A stretch of 47,479 bases of DNA from Lysobacteraceae bacterium. GTDB taxonomy: Bacteria > Pseudomonadota > Gammaproteobacteria > Xanthomonadales > Xanthomonadaceae. The stretch's first letter is position 1. Each line of letters opens with the position of its first letter. Of the stretch, positions 11,036 to 25,573 are shown piece by piece. The stretch lies in contig JAGWUF010000016.1 in the NCBI GenBank assembly GCA_028868545.1, positions 1 through 47,479 of the forward strand, read 5' to 3'. Both the position numbers and the translations under genes were made by a program. The notes beneath the pieces were generated by a model. That model saw nothing but the letters and a program-made list of their open reading frames with translations. It was not told the origin of the DNA and searched no databases.

Positions 11036-11239
11036 ATGGAAGTCACGGTGGCCGAACGCGGCCAGATCACCTTGCCCAAGGCGGTGCGCGATGCACTGGG
11101 CCTGAGCAAGGGCAGCGTGCTGAAAGTGGAACTGGACGGCAGCCGCATCGTCCTGTCCAAGCACGTCGATGACGCCATCTCGCGGGTGCGCGGCAAGTTT
11201 GTGCTGGAACCCGTGGACGGCAAGGGCAAGCCTGCATGA
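11036..11239 (+). CDS. AbrB/MazE-type antitoxin, VapB-like
   Basis: This 67-residue protein is a swapped-hairpin AbrB DNA-binding domain: VTVAERGQITLPKAVRDALGLSKGSVLKVELDG, followed by a short C-terminal tail that would clamp the PIN toxin. It should bind both the 10991-11013 palindrome and the downstream PIN protein. ATG 11036 has AGGGA 7 nt upstream. An in-frame ATG at 10994 lies inside the operator and is rejected. The stop overlaps the toxin start (ATGA), the usual coupled arrangement of toxin-antitoxin genes. Confidence 0.85.
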   Translation: MEVTVAERGQITLPKAVRDALGLSKGSVLKVELDGSRIVLSKHVDDAISRVRGKFVLEPVDGKGKPA

Positions 11240-11634
11240 TCGCGGTCGATGCTCCGGTGCTGGTCGAGCTGCTGGCCGACGGCCCGCACGCCGACGCGGC
11301 GGAAACCACCTTGCGACTGGCGCTGGGCGCGGGCCGGGTGGTGCTCTGCGATGCCGCACTGGCGCAGCTTTCGGCCAGCCTGCGCAATGGCGCCGACGCG
11401 CTGGCCGCGCTGGAGGAAATGGGGATCCATTTCAGTGCGGTCGAAGCCAAGTCCGCTCTGCGCGCCGGCGAGATGCAACGTCGCCAGCGCCAGCGCGCGT
11501 CCGAGCCCCGCCCGATTTCCGATTTCCTGGTTGGCGCCCACGCCCTGCTGCAGTGCGATGCGCTGATCACGTTCGATGCCACGTTCCACCGCGACTACTT
11601 CAAGGGCCTGAAGTTGCTCGTGCCCAAGGTTTGA
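11236..11634 (+). CDS. PIN-domain ribonuclease toxin, VapC-like
   Basis: This 132-residue PIN-domain protein is probably a Mg-dependent endoribonuclease that is kept inactive by the AbrB protein encoded just upstream (4-bp overlap). Acidic residues in PIN-like positions are D5 and E11 near the N-terminus, D96 in [11 protein letters not shown] and D114 in ITFDATF. The second-quartet acid of canonical PIN proteins is less clear (D39 is a candidate). It ends 37 bp before acnB. Whether it still acts as a toxin cannot be told from sequence. Its position between the two aconitase genes suggests long-term retention. Confidence 0.8.
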   Translation: MIAVDAPVLVELLADGPHADAAETTLRLALGAGRVVLCDAALAQLSASLRNGADALAALEEMGIHFSAVEAKSALRAGEMQRRQRQRASEPRPISDFLVGAHALLQCDALITFDATFHRDYFKGLKLLVPKV

Positions 11635-11671
11635 GGCCTCACCTCCACGCACCACACGCAAGGAAACCCCC

Positions 11672-14263
11672 ATGCTGGACGCCTACCGCAAACACGAATC
11701 CGAACGCGCCGCCCTCGGCATCCCCGCGCTGCCGCTGACCGCGCAGCAGACCGCCGGTGTCATCGAATTGCTGAAAAATCCGCCGGCGGGCGAAGGTGCG
11801 TTCCTGCTGGAACTGCTGAGCCAGCGCGTGCCGGCTGGCGTGGACGACGCCGCCAAGGTCAAGGCCAGTTATCTGGCCGCGATTGCCTTCGGCAGCGAAA
11901 CCAACGCGCTGATTTCCCCGGCCCGTGCCACCGAGCTGCTGGGCACCATGCTGGGCGGCTACAACGTGGCGCCGCTGGTGCAGTTGCTGGACCATGCCGA
12001 GCTGGGTGCGGTGGCGGCTGACGCGCTGAAGCACACCCTGCTGGTGTTCGATGCATTCCACGATGTCGAGCAGAAGGCCAAGGCCGGCAATGCCAATGCC
12101 CAGTCCGTGCTGCAAAGCTGGGCCGACGCCGAGTGGTTCACCAGCAAGCCGGAAGTGCCGCAAAGCCTCACCATCACCGTGTTCAAGGTGCCCGGCGAAA
12201 CCAATACCGACGACCTCTCGCCGGCGCCGGATGCCACCACCCGCCCCGACATCCCCATGCACGCGCTGGCGATGCTGAAGAACAAGCGCGACGACGCGCC
12301 GTTCGTGCCGGAAGAAGACGGCAAGCGCGGCCCGATCGGCGAGATCCTCAAGCTCAAGGACAAGGGCCATATCGTGGCCTACGTCGGCGACGTGGTCGGC
12401 ACCGGCTCCAGCCGCAAGTCCGCCACCAACAGCGTGCTGTGGTGGACCGGCAACGACATTCCCCATATCCCCAGCAAGCGTGATGGCGGCGTCTGCCTGG
12501 GCGGCAAGATCGCGCCGATCTTCTACAACACGATGGAAGACGCGGGCGCGCTGCCGATCGAGCTGGACGTGAGCCAGATGAATCATGGCGACGTCATCGA
12601 GCTGCGCCCGTACGACGGCAAGGCACTCAAGGACGGCAAGGAAATTGCGACGTTCGAGCTGAAGTCCGAGGTGCTGCTGGACGAAGTGCGCGCCGGTGGC
12701 CGCATCCCGCTGATCATCGGCCGCGGCCTGACCGGCAAGGCGCGCGAGGCGCTGGGCCTGCCGGCTACCGATTTGTTCCGCCTGCCGGTCAACCCGCCGG
12801 ACACCGGCAAGGGCTTCACCCTGGCGCAGAAGATGGTGGGCCGCGCCTGTGGCCTGGCCGAAGGCAAGGGCATGCGCCCGGGCACCTATTGCGAGCCGAA
12901 GATGACCTCGGTGGGTTCGCAAGACACCACCGGCCCGATGACCCGCGATGAACTGAAGGACCTGGCCTGCCTGGGTTTCAGTGCCGATCTGGTGATGCAG
13001 AGCTTCTGCCACACCGCCGCTTACCCCAAGCCGGTGGACGTAAAGACCCACCACACCCTGCCGCAGTTCATTTCCACCCGTGGCGGCATCAGCCTGCGCC
13101 CGGGCGACGGCGTGATCCACAGCTGGCTCAACCGCATGCTGCTGCCCGACACCGTGGGCACCGGTGGCGACAGCCACACTCGTTTCCCCATCGGTATTTC
13201 GTTCCCGGCCGGCTCCGGACTGGTGGCGTTTGCCGCTGCCACCGGCGTGATGCCGCTGGACATGCCGGAGTCGGTGCTGGTGCGCTTCAAGGGCAAGCTG
13301 CAGCCGGGCGTCACCTTGCGTGACCTGGTCAATGCCATTCCGCTGTATGCGATCAAGCAGGGCCTGCTGACCGTGGCCAAGGCTGGCAAGAAAAATATTT
13401 TCTCCGGCCGCATCCTGGAAATCGAAGGCCTGCCGGAGCTGAAGGTGGAACAGGCGTTCGAGCTGTCCGATGCCTCCGCCGAGCGTTCCGCCGCCGGCTG
13501 CACGGTGCGCCTGAACAAGGAACCGATCATCGAATACCTCAACAGCAACATCGTGCTGTTGAAGAACATGATCGCGCAGGGCTATCAGGACGCGCGTTCG
13601 CTGGCGCGCCGGATCGAGAAGATGGAAGCGTGGCTGGCCGACCCGCAACTGCTGGAGCCGGATGCCGATGCCGAATATGCCGCCATCATCGAAATTGATT
13701 TGGCCGACGTGCACGAACCGATCGTGGCCTGCCCGAACGACCCGGACGATGTGAAAACACTGTCCGACGTTGCCGGCGCGCACATCGATGAAGTCTTCAT
13801 CGGTTCGTGCATGACCAACATCGGCCACTTCCGCGCCGCCGCCAAGTTGCTGGAAGGCAAGCGCGACCTGCCCACCCGTCTGTGGATCGCGCCGCCGACC
13901 AAGATGGATGCCAGCGAGCTGACCAAGGAAGGCCATTACGGCACCTTCGGGAATGCGGGCGCGCGCACCGAGATGCCCGGCTGCTCGCTGTGCATGGGCA
14001 ACCAGGCGCAGATCCGCGAAGGGTCCACCGCGATGTCCACCAGCACCCGCAACTTCCCGAATCGTCTTGGCCGCAACACCAATGTGTATCTGGGTTCGGC
14101 GGAATTGGCGGCGATCTGTGCGCGGCTGGGCCGCATCCCCAGCAAGGCCGAGTACATGGCCGATATCGGCGTGATCAACGCCAACGGCGATGCGATCTAC
14201 CGCTACATGAACTTCGACCAGATCGAGGAGTACAAGGACGTGGCGGAGACGGTGGCGGCGTAA
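11672..14263 (+). CDS. acnB: Bifunctional aconitate hydratase 2 / 2-methylisocitrate dehydratase (AcnB)
   Basis: This is the second aconitase, usually the main TCA-cycle enzyme, and it can also act on 2-methylisocitrate. It has 863 residues against 865 in E. coli. It has an N-terminal HEAT-like domain (from about residue 5, [19 protein letters not shown]), a swivel domain ([17 protein letters not shown]), then [19 protein letters not shown]. The cluster cysteines are C713 (GSCMTN), C771 and C774 (GCSLC). AAGGAAA precedes ATG 11672. The gene is convergent with metH. The 47-bp gap is almost filled by a palindromic element whose hairpin could end transcription from both sides. Confidence 0.96.
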   Translation: MLDAYRKHESERAALGIPALPLTAQQTAGVIELLKNPPAGEGAFLLELLSQRVPAGVDDAAKVKASYLAAIAFGSETNALISPARATELLGTMLGGYNVAPLVQLLDHAELGAVAADALKHTLLVFDAFHDVEQKAKAGNANAQSVLQSWADAEWFTSKPEVPQSLTITVFKVPGETNTDDLSPAPDATTRPDIPMHALAMLKNKRDDAPFVPEEDGKRGPIGEILKLKDKGHIVAYVGDVVGTGSSRKSATNSVLWWTGNDIPHIPSKRDGGVCLGGKIAPIFYNTMEDAGALPIELDVSQMNHGDVIELRPYDGKALKDGKEIATFELKSEVLLDEVRAGGRIPLIIGRGLTGKAREALGLPATDLFRLPVNPPDTGKGFTLAQKMVGRACGLAEGKGMRPGTYCEPKMTSVGSQDTTGPMTRDELKDLACLGFSADLVMQSFCHTAAYPKPVDVKTHHTLPQFISTRGGISLRPGDGVIHSWLNRMLLPDTVGTGGDSHTRFPIGISFPAGSGLVAFAAATGVMPLDMPESVLVRFKGKLQPGVTLRDLVNAIPLYAIKQGLLTVAKAGKKNIFSGRILEIEGLPELKVEQAFELSDASAERSAAGCTVRLNKEPIIEYLNSNIVLLKNMIAQGYQDARSLARRIEKMEAWLADPQLLEPDADAEYAAIIEIDLADVHEPIVACPNDPDDVKTLSDVAGAHIDEVFIGSCMTNIGHFRAAAKLLEGKRDLPTRLWIAPPTKMDASELTKEGHYGTFGNAGARTEMPGCSLCMGNQAQIREGSTAMSTSTRNFPNRLGRNTNVYLGSAELAAICARLGRIPSKAEYMADIGVINANGDAIYRYMNFDQIEEYKDVAETVAA

Positions 14264-14307
14264 AACCCATCCCTACCCAACCCTCCCCTTGAAGGGGAGG
14301 GCTTGAG
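14264..14307 (+). repeat. Dispersed palindromic element, copy A (acnB/metH gap)
   Basis: This 44-bp element begins AACCCATCCCTACCCAA and ends in a near-perfect hairpin at 14281-14301 (arms CCCTCCCCTT and AAGGGGAGGG around one G). It starts immediately after the acnB stop and ends 3 bp before the metH2 stop codon. The hairpin may act as a bidirectional terminator or mRNA stabiliser. Copies B and C lie at 14931-14975 and 18212-18254. Confidence 0.88.
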
Positions 14308-14310
14308 CCC

Positions 14311-17027
<2,717 letters not shown>

Positions 17028-17031
<4 letters not shown>

Positions 17032-18137
17032 GCCGCCTGCTCCTGCGCGCCGATCGCTGGCACCGCCCGCGGCGGCAGCTCGCGTACGGCGGCGGCGATC
17101 GCGGCGATGTGTTCCGGCGTGGTGCCGCAGCAGCCGCCGACCAGGTTGATCAGCCCGCTTTGCGCGAATTCGCGCAGGATTGCGGCCATGTCCTCGGGGG
17201 TTTCGTCGTAGCCGCCAAACGCATTGGGCAGGCCGGCATTGGGATGGCAGCTGACGTGGGTGTCGGCCACCGTGGCCAGCACGTCCACGTGCTGGCGCAG
17301 GTCCTTGGCGCCCAGCGCGCAATTGAGGCCGATCGCCAGCGGCCGGCTGTGGCGCAGCGAATACCAGAACGCCTCGGCGGTCTGCCCGGACAGGGTGCGG
17401 CCGGAGGCGTCGGTAATGGTGCCGGAGATCATTACCGGCAGGCGCGCCCCGATCTCTTCGAACACGTCGTCGATGGCGAACAGCGCCGCCTTGGCATTGA
17501 GCGTGTCGAATACGGTTTCCACCATCAGTACGTCGGCGCCGCCTTCGACCAGGCCGCGCGCGGCCTCGCGGTAGGCTTCGGCCAGCTCGTCGAAGCTGAT
17601 CGCGCGGAAACCGGGGCGGTTCACGTCCGGCGACAACGAGGCGGTGCGGCTGGTCGGGCCGAGCACGCCGATCACGAAGCGCGGCTGCGATGGATCGGCG
17701 GCCTCGATGGCATCGCATTCGGCGCGGGCCAGGCGCGCGCCTTCGCGGTTCAATTCGCGCACCAGATGCTGCAGGCGATAGTCGGCCAGCGAAATCGAAG
17801 TCGAGTTGAAGGTATTGGTCTCGACCAGGTCCGCGCCGGCCTCGAGATATTGGTGATGGATGCCGCGGATGATGTCGGGGCGGGTCAAGGAGAGCAGGTC
17901 GTTGTTGCCGCGCTGGTCATGGCCTTCGCAGCCGCAGCCGGGGCCGTGGGCGTGGCCACCCGGCGCGAACAGGGCGTCATAGCCGCTGGCGAAGCGTTCG
18001 CCGCGATAGTCGGCTTCCTGCAGCTCGTGGCGCTGGATCATGGTGCCCATGGCGCCATCGATGATCAGGATGCGGCGCGCCAGCGCTGCCTGCAGCGCGT
18101 CGGCGCGGGCGGGGTTTTTCCAGGGGAGGGTGTGCAT
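17028..18137 (-). CDS. metH: Methionine synthase, homocysteine S-methyltransferase subunit (MetH N-terminal part)
   Basis: This 369-residue protein is the homocysteine-binding barrel of MetH as a stand-alone gene. It has [12 protein letters not shown] near the N-terminus, [15 protein letters not shown], and the zinc cysteines in GLNCALG and GGCCGTTP near the C-terminus. It transfers a methyl group from cobalamin to homocysteine and must partner with the protein encoded downstream (ATGA overlap). ATG 18137 has AAGGAA upstream. A longer frame runs into palindromic element C and is rejected. Between RGERFA and RGNNDLL there is an insertion of about 15-20 residues (about 59-76) with His-x-His and Cys-x-Cys groups. 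E. coli MetH has only a short DWPCDLK there. Confidence 0.94.
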
Positions 18138-18211
18138 GGTGTTCCTTGGCGATGTTTCTTGTTGCTTTCCCGTCAATGAATGGGCCGGGATGGGGGTGTG
18201 CTGCGATGACG

Positions 18212-18254
18212 AACCCATCCCTACCCGACCCTCCCCTTGAAGGGGAGGGCTTGG
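18212..18254 (+). repeat. Dispersed palindromic element, copy C (between ArsR-MTase gene and metH)
   Basis: This 43-bp copy begins AACCCATCCCTACCCGA and carries the same hairpin (about 18229-18249). It lies 3 bp from the end of the ArsR-methyltransferase gene and 74 bp before the metH start. In the transcript of a combined operon it would form a hairpin between the two genes and could reduce or insulate metH expression. Confidence 0.88.
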
Positions 18255-18257
18255 ATG

Positions 18258-19187
18258 TCAGGGCTTCACGCCGGTGAGTGAAATGACTTCGAAATGCGGT
18301 GGGCGGCGTTCGCGGGTGACGGTGCCGCAGTTGGCAATGTTCAGCCCGGCTTTCTCGGCAAATTTGCGCAAATCCTTTTCGCCGAAACCCAGATTGATGT
18401 GGCCATAGGCATCCACCACTGTGCGGTGCTCATGACGTGCCAGGCTGGACAGCAGCAGGCGACCGCCCTTGCGCAGCACGCGCGCGGCTTCGGCAACGGC
18501 CTGCGCGGGTCTGGCGGCATAGGTCAGGGCATGCATCAACACCACCAGATCGAAGCTGCCGTCGTCGAACGGCAGTGCATGCATGTCGCCCTCGCGCACC
18601 TCCACGTTGCCGTAGCGGCGCAGCCGCTCGCTGGCGGCGGCCACCACGCGCTGGCTGGAATCGATGCAGACATAGCGATGCGCATGCGGCGCCAGCAGTT
18701 CGGCCAGCACGCCGTCGCCGGAGGCGATGTCCAGCACGTCGCCCGGCCACAGCAGCGGGATGGCGGTGCGCGCCAGCGCCTCCCAGGTACGGCCCGGCGA
18801 GTAATGACGTTCCATGTCGCCGGCCACGCTGTCGGCCCAATTCTGGTCGGCGGCACGCATCGCCAATACCGCCGGCACGCGCTCGGCATCCTGGCGCAGC
18901 AGCGGGTCGTCGCTGCCGTGGCTGATCGAATGCCACAGGGCGCGCTGCGAAGGCTCGATCGCGCTATCGTCGAAGCGATAATAGGCGGACACGCCGGCAC
19001 GACGATCCCGCACCAGGCCGGCTTCCTTGAGCCTGGCCAGGTGGGTCGAAACACGCGGCTGCGCCAGTTGGGTGATGGCGGACAATTCCGCCACGGTCAG
19101 TTCTTCGCCCTCCAGCAAGGCCAGCAGGCGTACCCGGGTAGCATCAGCGAAAACCTTCAGATGTGACGACCAGGTTTCGAGGTCCAT
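18258..19187 (-). CDS. ArsR-family regulator fused to a SAM-dependent methyltransferase
   Basis: This is a 309-residue fusion. Residues about 1-90 form an ArsR-type winged helix (VFADATRVRLLALLEGEELTVAELS ... ARLKEAGLV); no arsenic-type Cys pair is seen in the recognition helix. Residues about 130-309 form a class I methyltransferase with motif I VLDIASGDGVLAELL and a post-I acidic residue in YVCIDSS. ArsR-family regulators next to SAM-cycle genes (SahR/SamR types) respond to S-adenosylhomocysteine or SAM. The fused methyltransferase fold could be the sensor. It lies directly upstream of metH on the same strand, with a strong palindrome 3 bp before its start (19191-19216), so autoregulation and control of metH are likely. 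Ligand and true methyltransferase activity are inferred. Confidence 0.88.
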   Translation of the reverse strand: MDLETWSSHLKVFADATRVRLLALLEGEELTVAELSAITQLAQPRVSTHLARLKEAGLVRDRRAGVSAYYRFDDSAIEPSQRALWHSISHGSDDPLLRQDAERVPAVLAMRAADQNWADSVAGDMERHYSPGRTWEALARTAIPLLWPGDVLDIASGDGVLAELLAPHAHRYVCIDSSQRVVAAASERLRRYGNVEVREGDMHALPFDDGSFDLVVLMHALTYAARPAQAVAEAARVLRKGGRLLLSSLARHEHRTVVDAYGHINLGFGEKDLRKFAEKAGLNIANCGTVTRERRPPHFEVISLTGVKP

Positions 19188-19190
19188 TTA

Positions 19191-19216
19191 TATCTTTCCA
19201 TCGCGATTCAAAGATA
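19191..19216 (-). promoter_or_regulatory. Palindromic operator of the ArsR-methyltransferase/metH operon
   Basis: A 26-bp dyad has outer arms TATCTTT (19191-19197) and AAAGATA (19210-19216), perfect reverse complements, around the inner palindrome ATCGCGAT (19200-19207). Only the 2-bp linkers are asymmetric. It lies 3 bp upstream of the ATG of the ArsR fusion gene and contains an AT-rich TATC/GATA signature. This is the expected form of an ArsR-family dimer site. It is also within 55 bp of the acyl-CoA dehydrogenase promoter, so it might affect both directions. Confidence 0.75.
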
Positions 19217-19265
19217 ATTGTGGCGCGATGCGGGATTGCGGTCAAGCGACTTCCCTGGCCAAGGT

Positions 19266-19274
19266 TGCTACAAT
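19266..19274 (+). promoter_or_regulatory. Extended -10 promoter of the acyl-CoA dehydrogenase gene
   Basis: TGCTACAAT is an extended -10 element (TG, one base, TACAAT). No good -35 is seen 17 bp upstream, as often with extended -10 promoters. Transcription would start near 19281, about 24 bp before the GTG start. Confidence 0.45.
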
Positions 19275-19304
19275 GGCGGCTCTTCGAATGGGACGGGGCG
19301 CGGC

Positions 19305-20453
<1,149 letters not shown>

Positions 20454-20469
20454 CCATGACAACACCACG

Positions 20470-20503
20470 AACGGCCGCGCCTCCTGCGCGGCCGTTTCCC
20501 TTT
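20470..20503 (+). terminator. Rho-independent terminator after the acyl-CoA dehydrogenase gene
   Basis: An 11-bp perfect GC-rich stem (AACGGCCGCGC and GCGCGGCCGTT) with a CTCCT loop is followed by TCCCTTT. It sits 17 bp after the stop and just before the ribosome site of the glutamate dehydrogenase gene. Confidence 0.7.
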
Positions 20504-20519
20504 GGAGGCTGTGAAGCTG

Positions 20520-23500
20520 ATGAACAAGTCCGTTGAAACCCAGGTTGGCGAAAACCTGAAGCCGATCATCGACGCCGTTGCCAAGCGCACCGACAAGGCC
20601 CAGCAGGAGCAGGCGCGCGCCTTTGCGGCCGGGTTCTGCCTGCGCATGGATGCCGAGGAGATCGCCCGCCATGGTGCCACCGGCTGGGGCGAGCGGATTG
20701 CGGGAATGTGGGAGTTCGCGCGCACCCGCAAGCGCGGCAAGGCCAACATCCAGGTGTTCAACCCGGTGTTGAAGGCGGATGCGAAGGTGTCGCCGCACAC
20801 CGTATTGCAGATCGCCAACGACGACATGCCGTTCCTGGTGGATTCGGTGACCATGGCGCTGTCCGAAGCCGGAATCGGCGTGCATCTGCTGGGGCACCCG
20901 GTGCTGCGCCTGACCCGCGACAAGGCCGGCAAGTTGACGAAGATCGGGGAAGGCACCGCCGAATCCCTGATGTATCTGGAAATCGATCGCCAGTCGCAGG
21001 CTGCGCTGGTGACGGTCAAGCAGAGCATCGCCAAGGTGCTGGACGATGTGCGTGCCATCGTCAATGACTGGGAGCCGATGTCCGCGCGGATGCGCGAGAT
21101 CGCCGAAGAGCTGGGCGAACGCAGATTGCCGGTCAGCGATGCCGGCAAGCACGAGGCGCAGGAATTCCTGCGCTGGGCCGCGGACGAGCATTTCACGTTC
21201 TTCGGCTATCGCGAATACAAGATCGAGAAGCAGGGCAAGAACGAGGTTCTGGCCGCCGTTGCCGGCAGCGGTCTCGGTTTGCTGCGTGGTGACGAGAGTG
21301 GCAAGGCGCGCCCGCTGAAATCGCTGGCAGCACACTACATGCCGCAGTCCGGCTCGGTGGATGCCCTGATCCTGACCAAGACCAATGCCCGTGCCAGCAT
21401 CCATCGGCAGGGCTACATGGATTACATCGGCGTGCTGGAGTTCGATGCCAAGGGCCGCGCCGTGGCCGAACAGCGCTTCCTCGGTCTGTACACCTCCAGC
21501 GCCTACACCCGCCGTCCGTGGGACATCCCGCTGGTGCGCGAGCGCCATGCCTACGTGATGGAGCAGTCCGGGCTGGACCCGAACAGCCACAGCGGCAAGG
21601 CGCTGCGCCACATTCTGGAAACGCTGCCCCGCGACGAGCTGTTCCAGGCCAGCGAGGAAGAGCTGTTCAGGACCTGCATGGGCATCCTCGGTCTGCAGGA
21701 GCGCGTGCGCAGCAAGCTGTTCGTGCGTCGCGACCGCTACGGGCGCTACTACTCGGCGCTGGCCTACGTGCCGCGTGAGCGGATGAGCACGCAGGTGCGC
21801 CACCGCATCGAAGCCATGCTGCGCGATGCACTGGGCGGTGATCGGGTGGACACCAATGTGCAGATCGGTGATTCCCCGCTGGCTCAGATGCATATCATCG
21901 TGCGTCCCAGCAACCCGCAGGCCGAAGTCGAATTCGATCTGCCGGCACTGGAAGCCGGCCTTGCCGGAATCGTGCGCGACTGGCGCGACGAGCTGCGCGA
22001 AAAGCTGGTGGCGCGTCACGGCGAGGAAACCGGTCTCAGGCTGACGGCGCGTTTCGGCAGCGCACTCCCGGCCGGCTACATCGAAGAGGTCAGCCCCGAC
22101 ATCGCCGCGGATGACGTGGAATACCTTGCCGCGCTGACCGGCCCGGAAGACCTGCGGCTGTCGCTGTACGTGGATCCGCGCAAGCAGGACATGCGTTTCA
22201 AGCTGTACCGCCAGCTGCAGGACATTCCGCTGTCGGATGCGCTGCCGATGATGGAAAACATGGGCCTGCGGGTCATCACCGAGCACCCGTACCGGGTCGA
22301 TGGCGAAGCCGGCGTGGCCTGGATCCAGGAGTTCGAGGTGCAGTCCCTGCTGGGGCCGCTGGACGTGGATGCACTGGATGACGATTTCGAGGAAGCATTT
22401 GCCGCGATCTGGCGTGGCGATGCCGAAAACGACGGCTTCAACCGTCTTGTGCTGGCGGCCGGCCTGACCTGGAAACAGGTCGCGATGTTGCGTGCCTACT
22501 GCAAGTACCTGCTGCAGACGGGCGTGCCGTTCTCGCAGAGCTACATGGAAGCCACGCTGACCCGCTACCCGCTGCTTTCGCGCCTGCTGGTCGAATTGTT
22601 CGAGGCCCGCTTCCATCCGGCCACCGGCAACGAGAGCAATACCGAGATCAAGCAGGGCATGGAGCGGTTCGGTGCCAGCCTGGCCTTGCTGGCGACGGGT
22701 GACGAATCGGCAACGAGTGCACTGAAGGCACTGGTGGCGGTGCGTGCCAGCAGCCGCGAGCAGCAGATCGACACCGCGCGCGCGACCCTGATCGCCCTGC
22801 TCGACCGGGTGGCCAGCCTGGACGAAGACCGCATCCTGCGCAGTTTCATCGGCGTGATCGACGCCACCTTGCGCACCAATTACTACGTCAACTACAAGAA
22901 TGGCCTGCGCAAGGATGGCGGCCCGGCCGACTACATCAGCTTCAAGTTCGACACATCCAAGGTGCCGGACCTGCCCAAGCCGCGCCCGTTCCGCGAGATC
23001 TGGGTGTGCGGCCCGCGGGTGGAAGGCACCCACTTGCGGTTCGGCCCGGTGGCGCGCGGCGGTCTGCGCTGGTCCGATCGGCGCGAGGATTTCCGCACCG
23101 AGGTGCTGGGCCTGGTCAAGGCGCAGATGGTGAAGAACACGGTGATCGTGCCGGTGGGCAGCAAGGGCGGTTTCTATCCCAAGCAATTGCCGAACCCGAC
23201 GGCCGACCGCGACGCCTGGCTGGCCGAAGGCATCGCCTGCTACAAGCGTTTCATCAACGGCCTGCTGGACATCACCGACAACCTGTCGGTGACGGGCAAG
23301 GTGTTGCCGCCGGCGCAAGTGGTGCGCCACGATGGCGACGACCCGTATCTGGTGGTGGCGGCCGACAAGGGCACCGCCAGTTTCTCCGACATCGCCAACG
23401 GCATCGCGCAGGCGCATGGCTACTGGCTGGACGATGCGTTCGCGTCCGGCGGCAGCGCCGGCTACAGCCACAAGGGCATGGGCATCACCGCGCGTGGTGC

Positions 23501-25457
23501 GTGGGAATCGGTCAAGCACCATTTCGGCGCCCTGGGCCGCGATTGCCAGACCCAGGATTTCACCTGCGTCGGCATCGGCGACATGTCCGGCGACGTGTTC
23601 GGCAACGGCATGTTGCTGAGCGAACACATCCGCCTGCTGTGCGCGTTCGATCACCGCCACATCGTGCTGGACCCCAGCCCGGATGCGGCGATCTCGTTCA
23701 AGGAACGCCAGCGCCTGTTCGATCTGCCGCGTTCCAGCTGGGCCGATTACGACAGCAAGCTGATCAGCAAGGGTGGCGGCATCTATCCGCGCTCGTTGAA
23801 GTCCATCGACATCACCCCGCAGGTGCGCGAGGCGCTGGGCATTGCCGAGGGCATCAAGTCGATGACCCCGAACGAGTTGATGCATGCGGCCTTGCGCGCG
23901 CCGGTGGATCTGTTGTGGAACGGCGGTATCGGCACCTACGTCAAATCCAGCAAGGAAACCCATGCCGATGCAGGCGACCGCGCCAACAACGGCCTGCGTG
24001 TCAACGGTGCGGATCTGCGCTGCAGGATCGTGGGCGAGGGCGGCAACCTGGGCATGACCCAGCTGGGCCGCATCGAGGCCGCGCAGGCGGGCGTGCTGCT
24101 CAACACCGACTTCATCGACAACTCCGCCGGCGTGGACACCTCTGACCACGAGGTCAACATCAAGATCCTGCTCAACGGCGAGGTGCAGAAGAACAAGCTG
24201 AAGCTGGCCGATCGCAACAAGCTGCTGGCGAAGATGACCGACGAAGTGGCGCAACTGGTGCTGAACGACAACTATCGCCAGAACCAGGCCCTGACCTTGA
24301 TGGAGCGCATGAGCGCCACCCGTCTGGGCTCGAAGATGCACTTCATCAGCACGCTGGAAGCACAAGGCCTGCTGGACCGGCAGATCGAGTTTTTGCCCAC
24401 CGATGCCGAAGTGGCCGAACGCAAGTTGCGCGGGCAGGGCCTGACCCGTCCGGAGTTGGCGATCCTGCTGTCCTATTCCAAACTGGTGGCCTTCCCGCAG
24501 CTGCTGGCCTCGGACGTGCCGGAAGACCCGTACCTCTCGAAAGAGCTGGTGCGCTACTTCCCGGAACCGCTGCAGGCCAAGTACGCCAAGGCGATGGAAG
24601 GCCACCGCCTGAAGCGCGAAATCATCGCCACCGCGGTGACCAACTCCACCATCAACCGGATGGGTGCCACCTTCCTGATGCGGATGCAGGAAGACAGCGG
24701 CCGCAGCATCGGCGAGATCGCGCGGGCTTACACCATCACCCGCGAAACCCTGGATGCGCGCGAACTGTGGGCCAAGATCGACGCGCTGGACGGCAAGGTG
24801 CCCGGCGCCGTGCAGGTGGACGCACTGCAGGTGATCTGGGAGCTGCAACGCGGCTTCACCCGCTGGCTGTTGTCGCGGCCGGGAACGGTGCCGGCCATCA
24901 CCACGGCGGTGGAGCGCTACCACGACGGTTTCCGTGACATCCGCGCCGGTGAAGGCATCCTGCCGCCGTCGCAGCGCCCGCAGTACGAAGCCAGCCGCAA
25001 GTTGTGGCGCGAGAAAGGCGTGCCGGCGGCATTGGCCGACCAGCTGGCGGCGCTGCCTTATCTGGCCGCCAGCCCCGACATCATCGAGCTGGCACGCGAT
25101 CGCAAACTGCGTCCGATCGACGTGGCCAAGGTCTATTTCCGTCTGGCGGATGCATTGCACGAGCCGTGGCTGAGCGCGCAAATCGACAGCTTGAAGGTGG
25201 ATGGCCGCTGGCATGCGGTGGCGCGCGGCGTGCTGCGTGACGAGCTGGCCGCACAGATGCGCGCGTTGACCGGGCTGGTGCTGGCGATGCCGGGCAAGGA
25301 TGCCGATGCCAAGGTCAATGCCTGGCTGGCGCGTGATGATGCCTCGCTGCGCTTCACCCTGGCGATGCTGGCCGAGCTGGCAGCGCAGAAGGCGCTGGAC
25401 TACCCCACCTGCTCGGTGGCGGTGCAGCGGGTGGCGCAGCTGGCGCAGCGCGGCTGA
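20520..25457 (+). CDS. gdhB: Large NAD-dependent glutamate dehydrogenase (GDH-180 class)
   Basis: This enzyme deaminates glutamate to 2-oxoglutarate with NAD, mainly for amino-acid catabolism. The 1645 residues match the 180-kDa bacterial GDH class. The N-terminal half contains ACT-like regulatory segments (for example [20 protein letters not shown], about residues 99-120). The catalytic domain holds [19 protein letters not shown] (about 845-865), AQMVKN and GSKGGF (about 880) with the substrate lysines. The NAD-binding fold has [13 protein letters not shown] (about 1019). The C-terminal helical domain is complete. ATG 20520 is chosen, with GGAGG 11 nt upstream. An in-frame GTG at 20511 is too close to that site. 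A very long open frame on the opposite strand over the same region is a codon-bias shadow. Allosteric control by amino acids is typical of the family. Confidence 0.96.
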   Translation: MNKSVETQVGENLKPIIDAVAKRTDKAQQEQARAFAAGFCLRMDAEEIARHGATGWGERIAGMWEFARTRKRGKANIQVFNPVLKADAKVSPHTVLQIANDDMPFLVDSVTMALSEAGIGVHLLGHPVLRLTRDKAGKLTKIGEGTAESLMYLEIDRQSQAALVTVKQSIAKVLDDVRAIVNDWEPMSARMREIAEELGERRLPVSDAGKHEAQEFLRWAADEHFTFFGYREYKIEKQGKNEVLAAVAGSGLGLLRGDESGKARPLKSLAAHYMPQSGSVDALILTKTNARASIHRQGYMDYIGVLEFDAKGRAVAEQRFLGLYTSSAYTRRPWDIPLVRERHAYVMEQSGLDPNSHSGKALRHILETLPRDELFQASEEELFRTCMGILGLQERVRSKLFVRRDRYGRYYSALAYVPRERMSTQVRHRIEAMLRDALGGDRVDTNVQIGDSPLAQMHIIVRPSNPQAEVEFDLPALEAGLAGIVRDWRDELREKLVARHGEETGLRLTARFGSALPAGYIEEVSPDIAADDVEYLAALTGPEDLRLSLYVDPRKQDMRFKLYRQLQDIPLSDALPMMENMGLRVITEHPYRVDGEAGVAWIQEFEVQSLLGPLDVDALDDDFEEAFAAIWRGDAENDGFNRLVLAAGLTWKQVAMLRAYCKYLLQTGVPFSQSYMEATLTRYPLLSRLLVELFEARFHPATGNESNTEIKQGMERFGASLALLATGDESATSALKALVAVRASSREQQIDTARATLIALLDRVASLDEDRILRSFIGVIDATLRTNYYVNYKNGLRKDGGPADYISFKFDTSKVPDLPKPRPFREIWVCGPRVEGTHLRFGPVARGGLRWSDRREDFRTEVLGLVKAQMVKNTVIVPVGSKGGFYPKQLPNPTADRDAWLAEGIACYKRFINGLLDITDNLSVTGKVLPPAQVVRHDGDDPYLVVAADKGTASFSDIANGIAQAHGYWLDDAFASGGSAGYSHKGMGITARGAWESVKHHFGALGRDCQTQDFTCVGIGDMSGDVFGNGMLLSEHIRLLCAFDHRHIVLDPSPDAAISFKERQRLFDLPRSSWADYDSKLISKGGGIYPRSLKSIDITPQVREALGIAEGIKSMTPNELMHAALRAPVDLLWNGGIGTYVKSSKETHADAGDRANNGLRVNGADLRCRIVGEGGNLGMTQLGRIEAAQAGVLLNTDFIDNSAGVDTSDHEVNIKILLNGEVQKNKLKLADRNKLLAKMTDEVAQLVLNDNYRQNQALTLMERMSATRLGSKMHFISTLEAQGLLDRQIEFLPTDAEVAERKLRGQGLTRPELAILLSYSKLVAFPQLLASDVPEDPYLSKELVRYFPEPLQAKYAKAMEGHRLKREIIATAVTNSTINRMGATFLMRMQEDSGRSIGEIARAYTITRETLDARELWAKIDALDGKVPGAVQVDALQVIWELQRGFTRWLLSRPGTVPAITTAVERYHDGFRDIRAGEGILPPSQRPQYEASRKLWREKGVPAALADQLAALPYLAASPDIIELARDRKLRPIDVAKVYFRLADALHEPWLSAQIDSLKVDGRWHAVARGVLRDELAAQMRALTGLVLAMPGKDADAKVNAWLARDDASLRFTLAMLAELAAQKALDYPTCSVAVQRVAQLAQRG

Positions 25458-25510
25458 GGATCGGCTTGTGGGCGTGCAGCGGCGTTTGCTCCGCTGTATC
25501 GCCCGCGAGG

Positions 25511-25526
25511 GCCGGGCCAGCCCGGC
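25511..25526. terminator. GC-rich hairpin in the gdhB-nadK gap
   Basis: GCCGGGC and GCCCGGC form a 7-bp stem with a 2-base loop, 53 bp after the gdhB stop. There is no T-tract, so it is a weak terminator candidate. The 116-bp gap otherwise shows only a GTATCCT -10-like string before nadK. Confidence 0.3.
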
Positions 25527-25573
25527 ACTGCATGGGGAAGCAGCAGCCGGCATCGACGCGGTATCCTCGCGGC

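Noticed and set aside
18138-18257. A SAM or cobalamin riboswitch upstream of metH.
   Set aside because: The gap is only 120 bp and is largely occupied by palindromic element C. No conserved riboswitch core such as a B12 box could be recognised.
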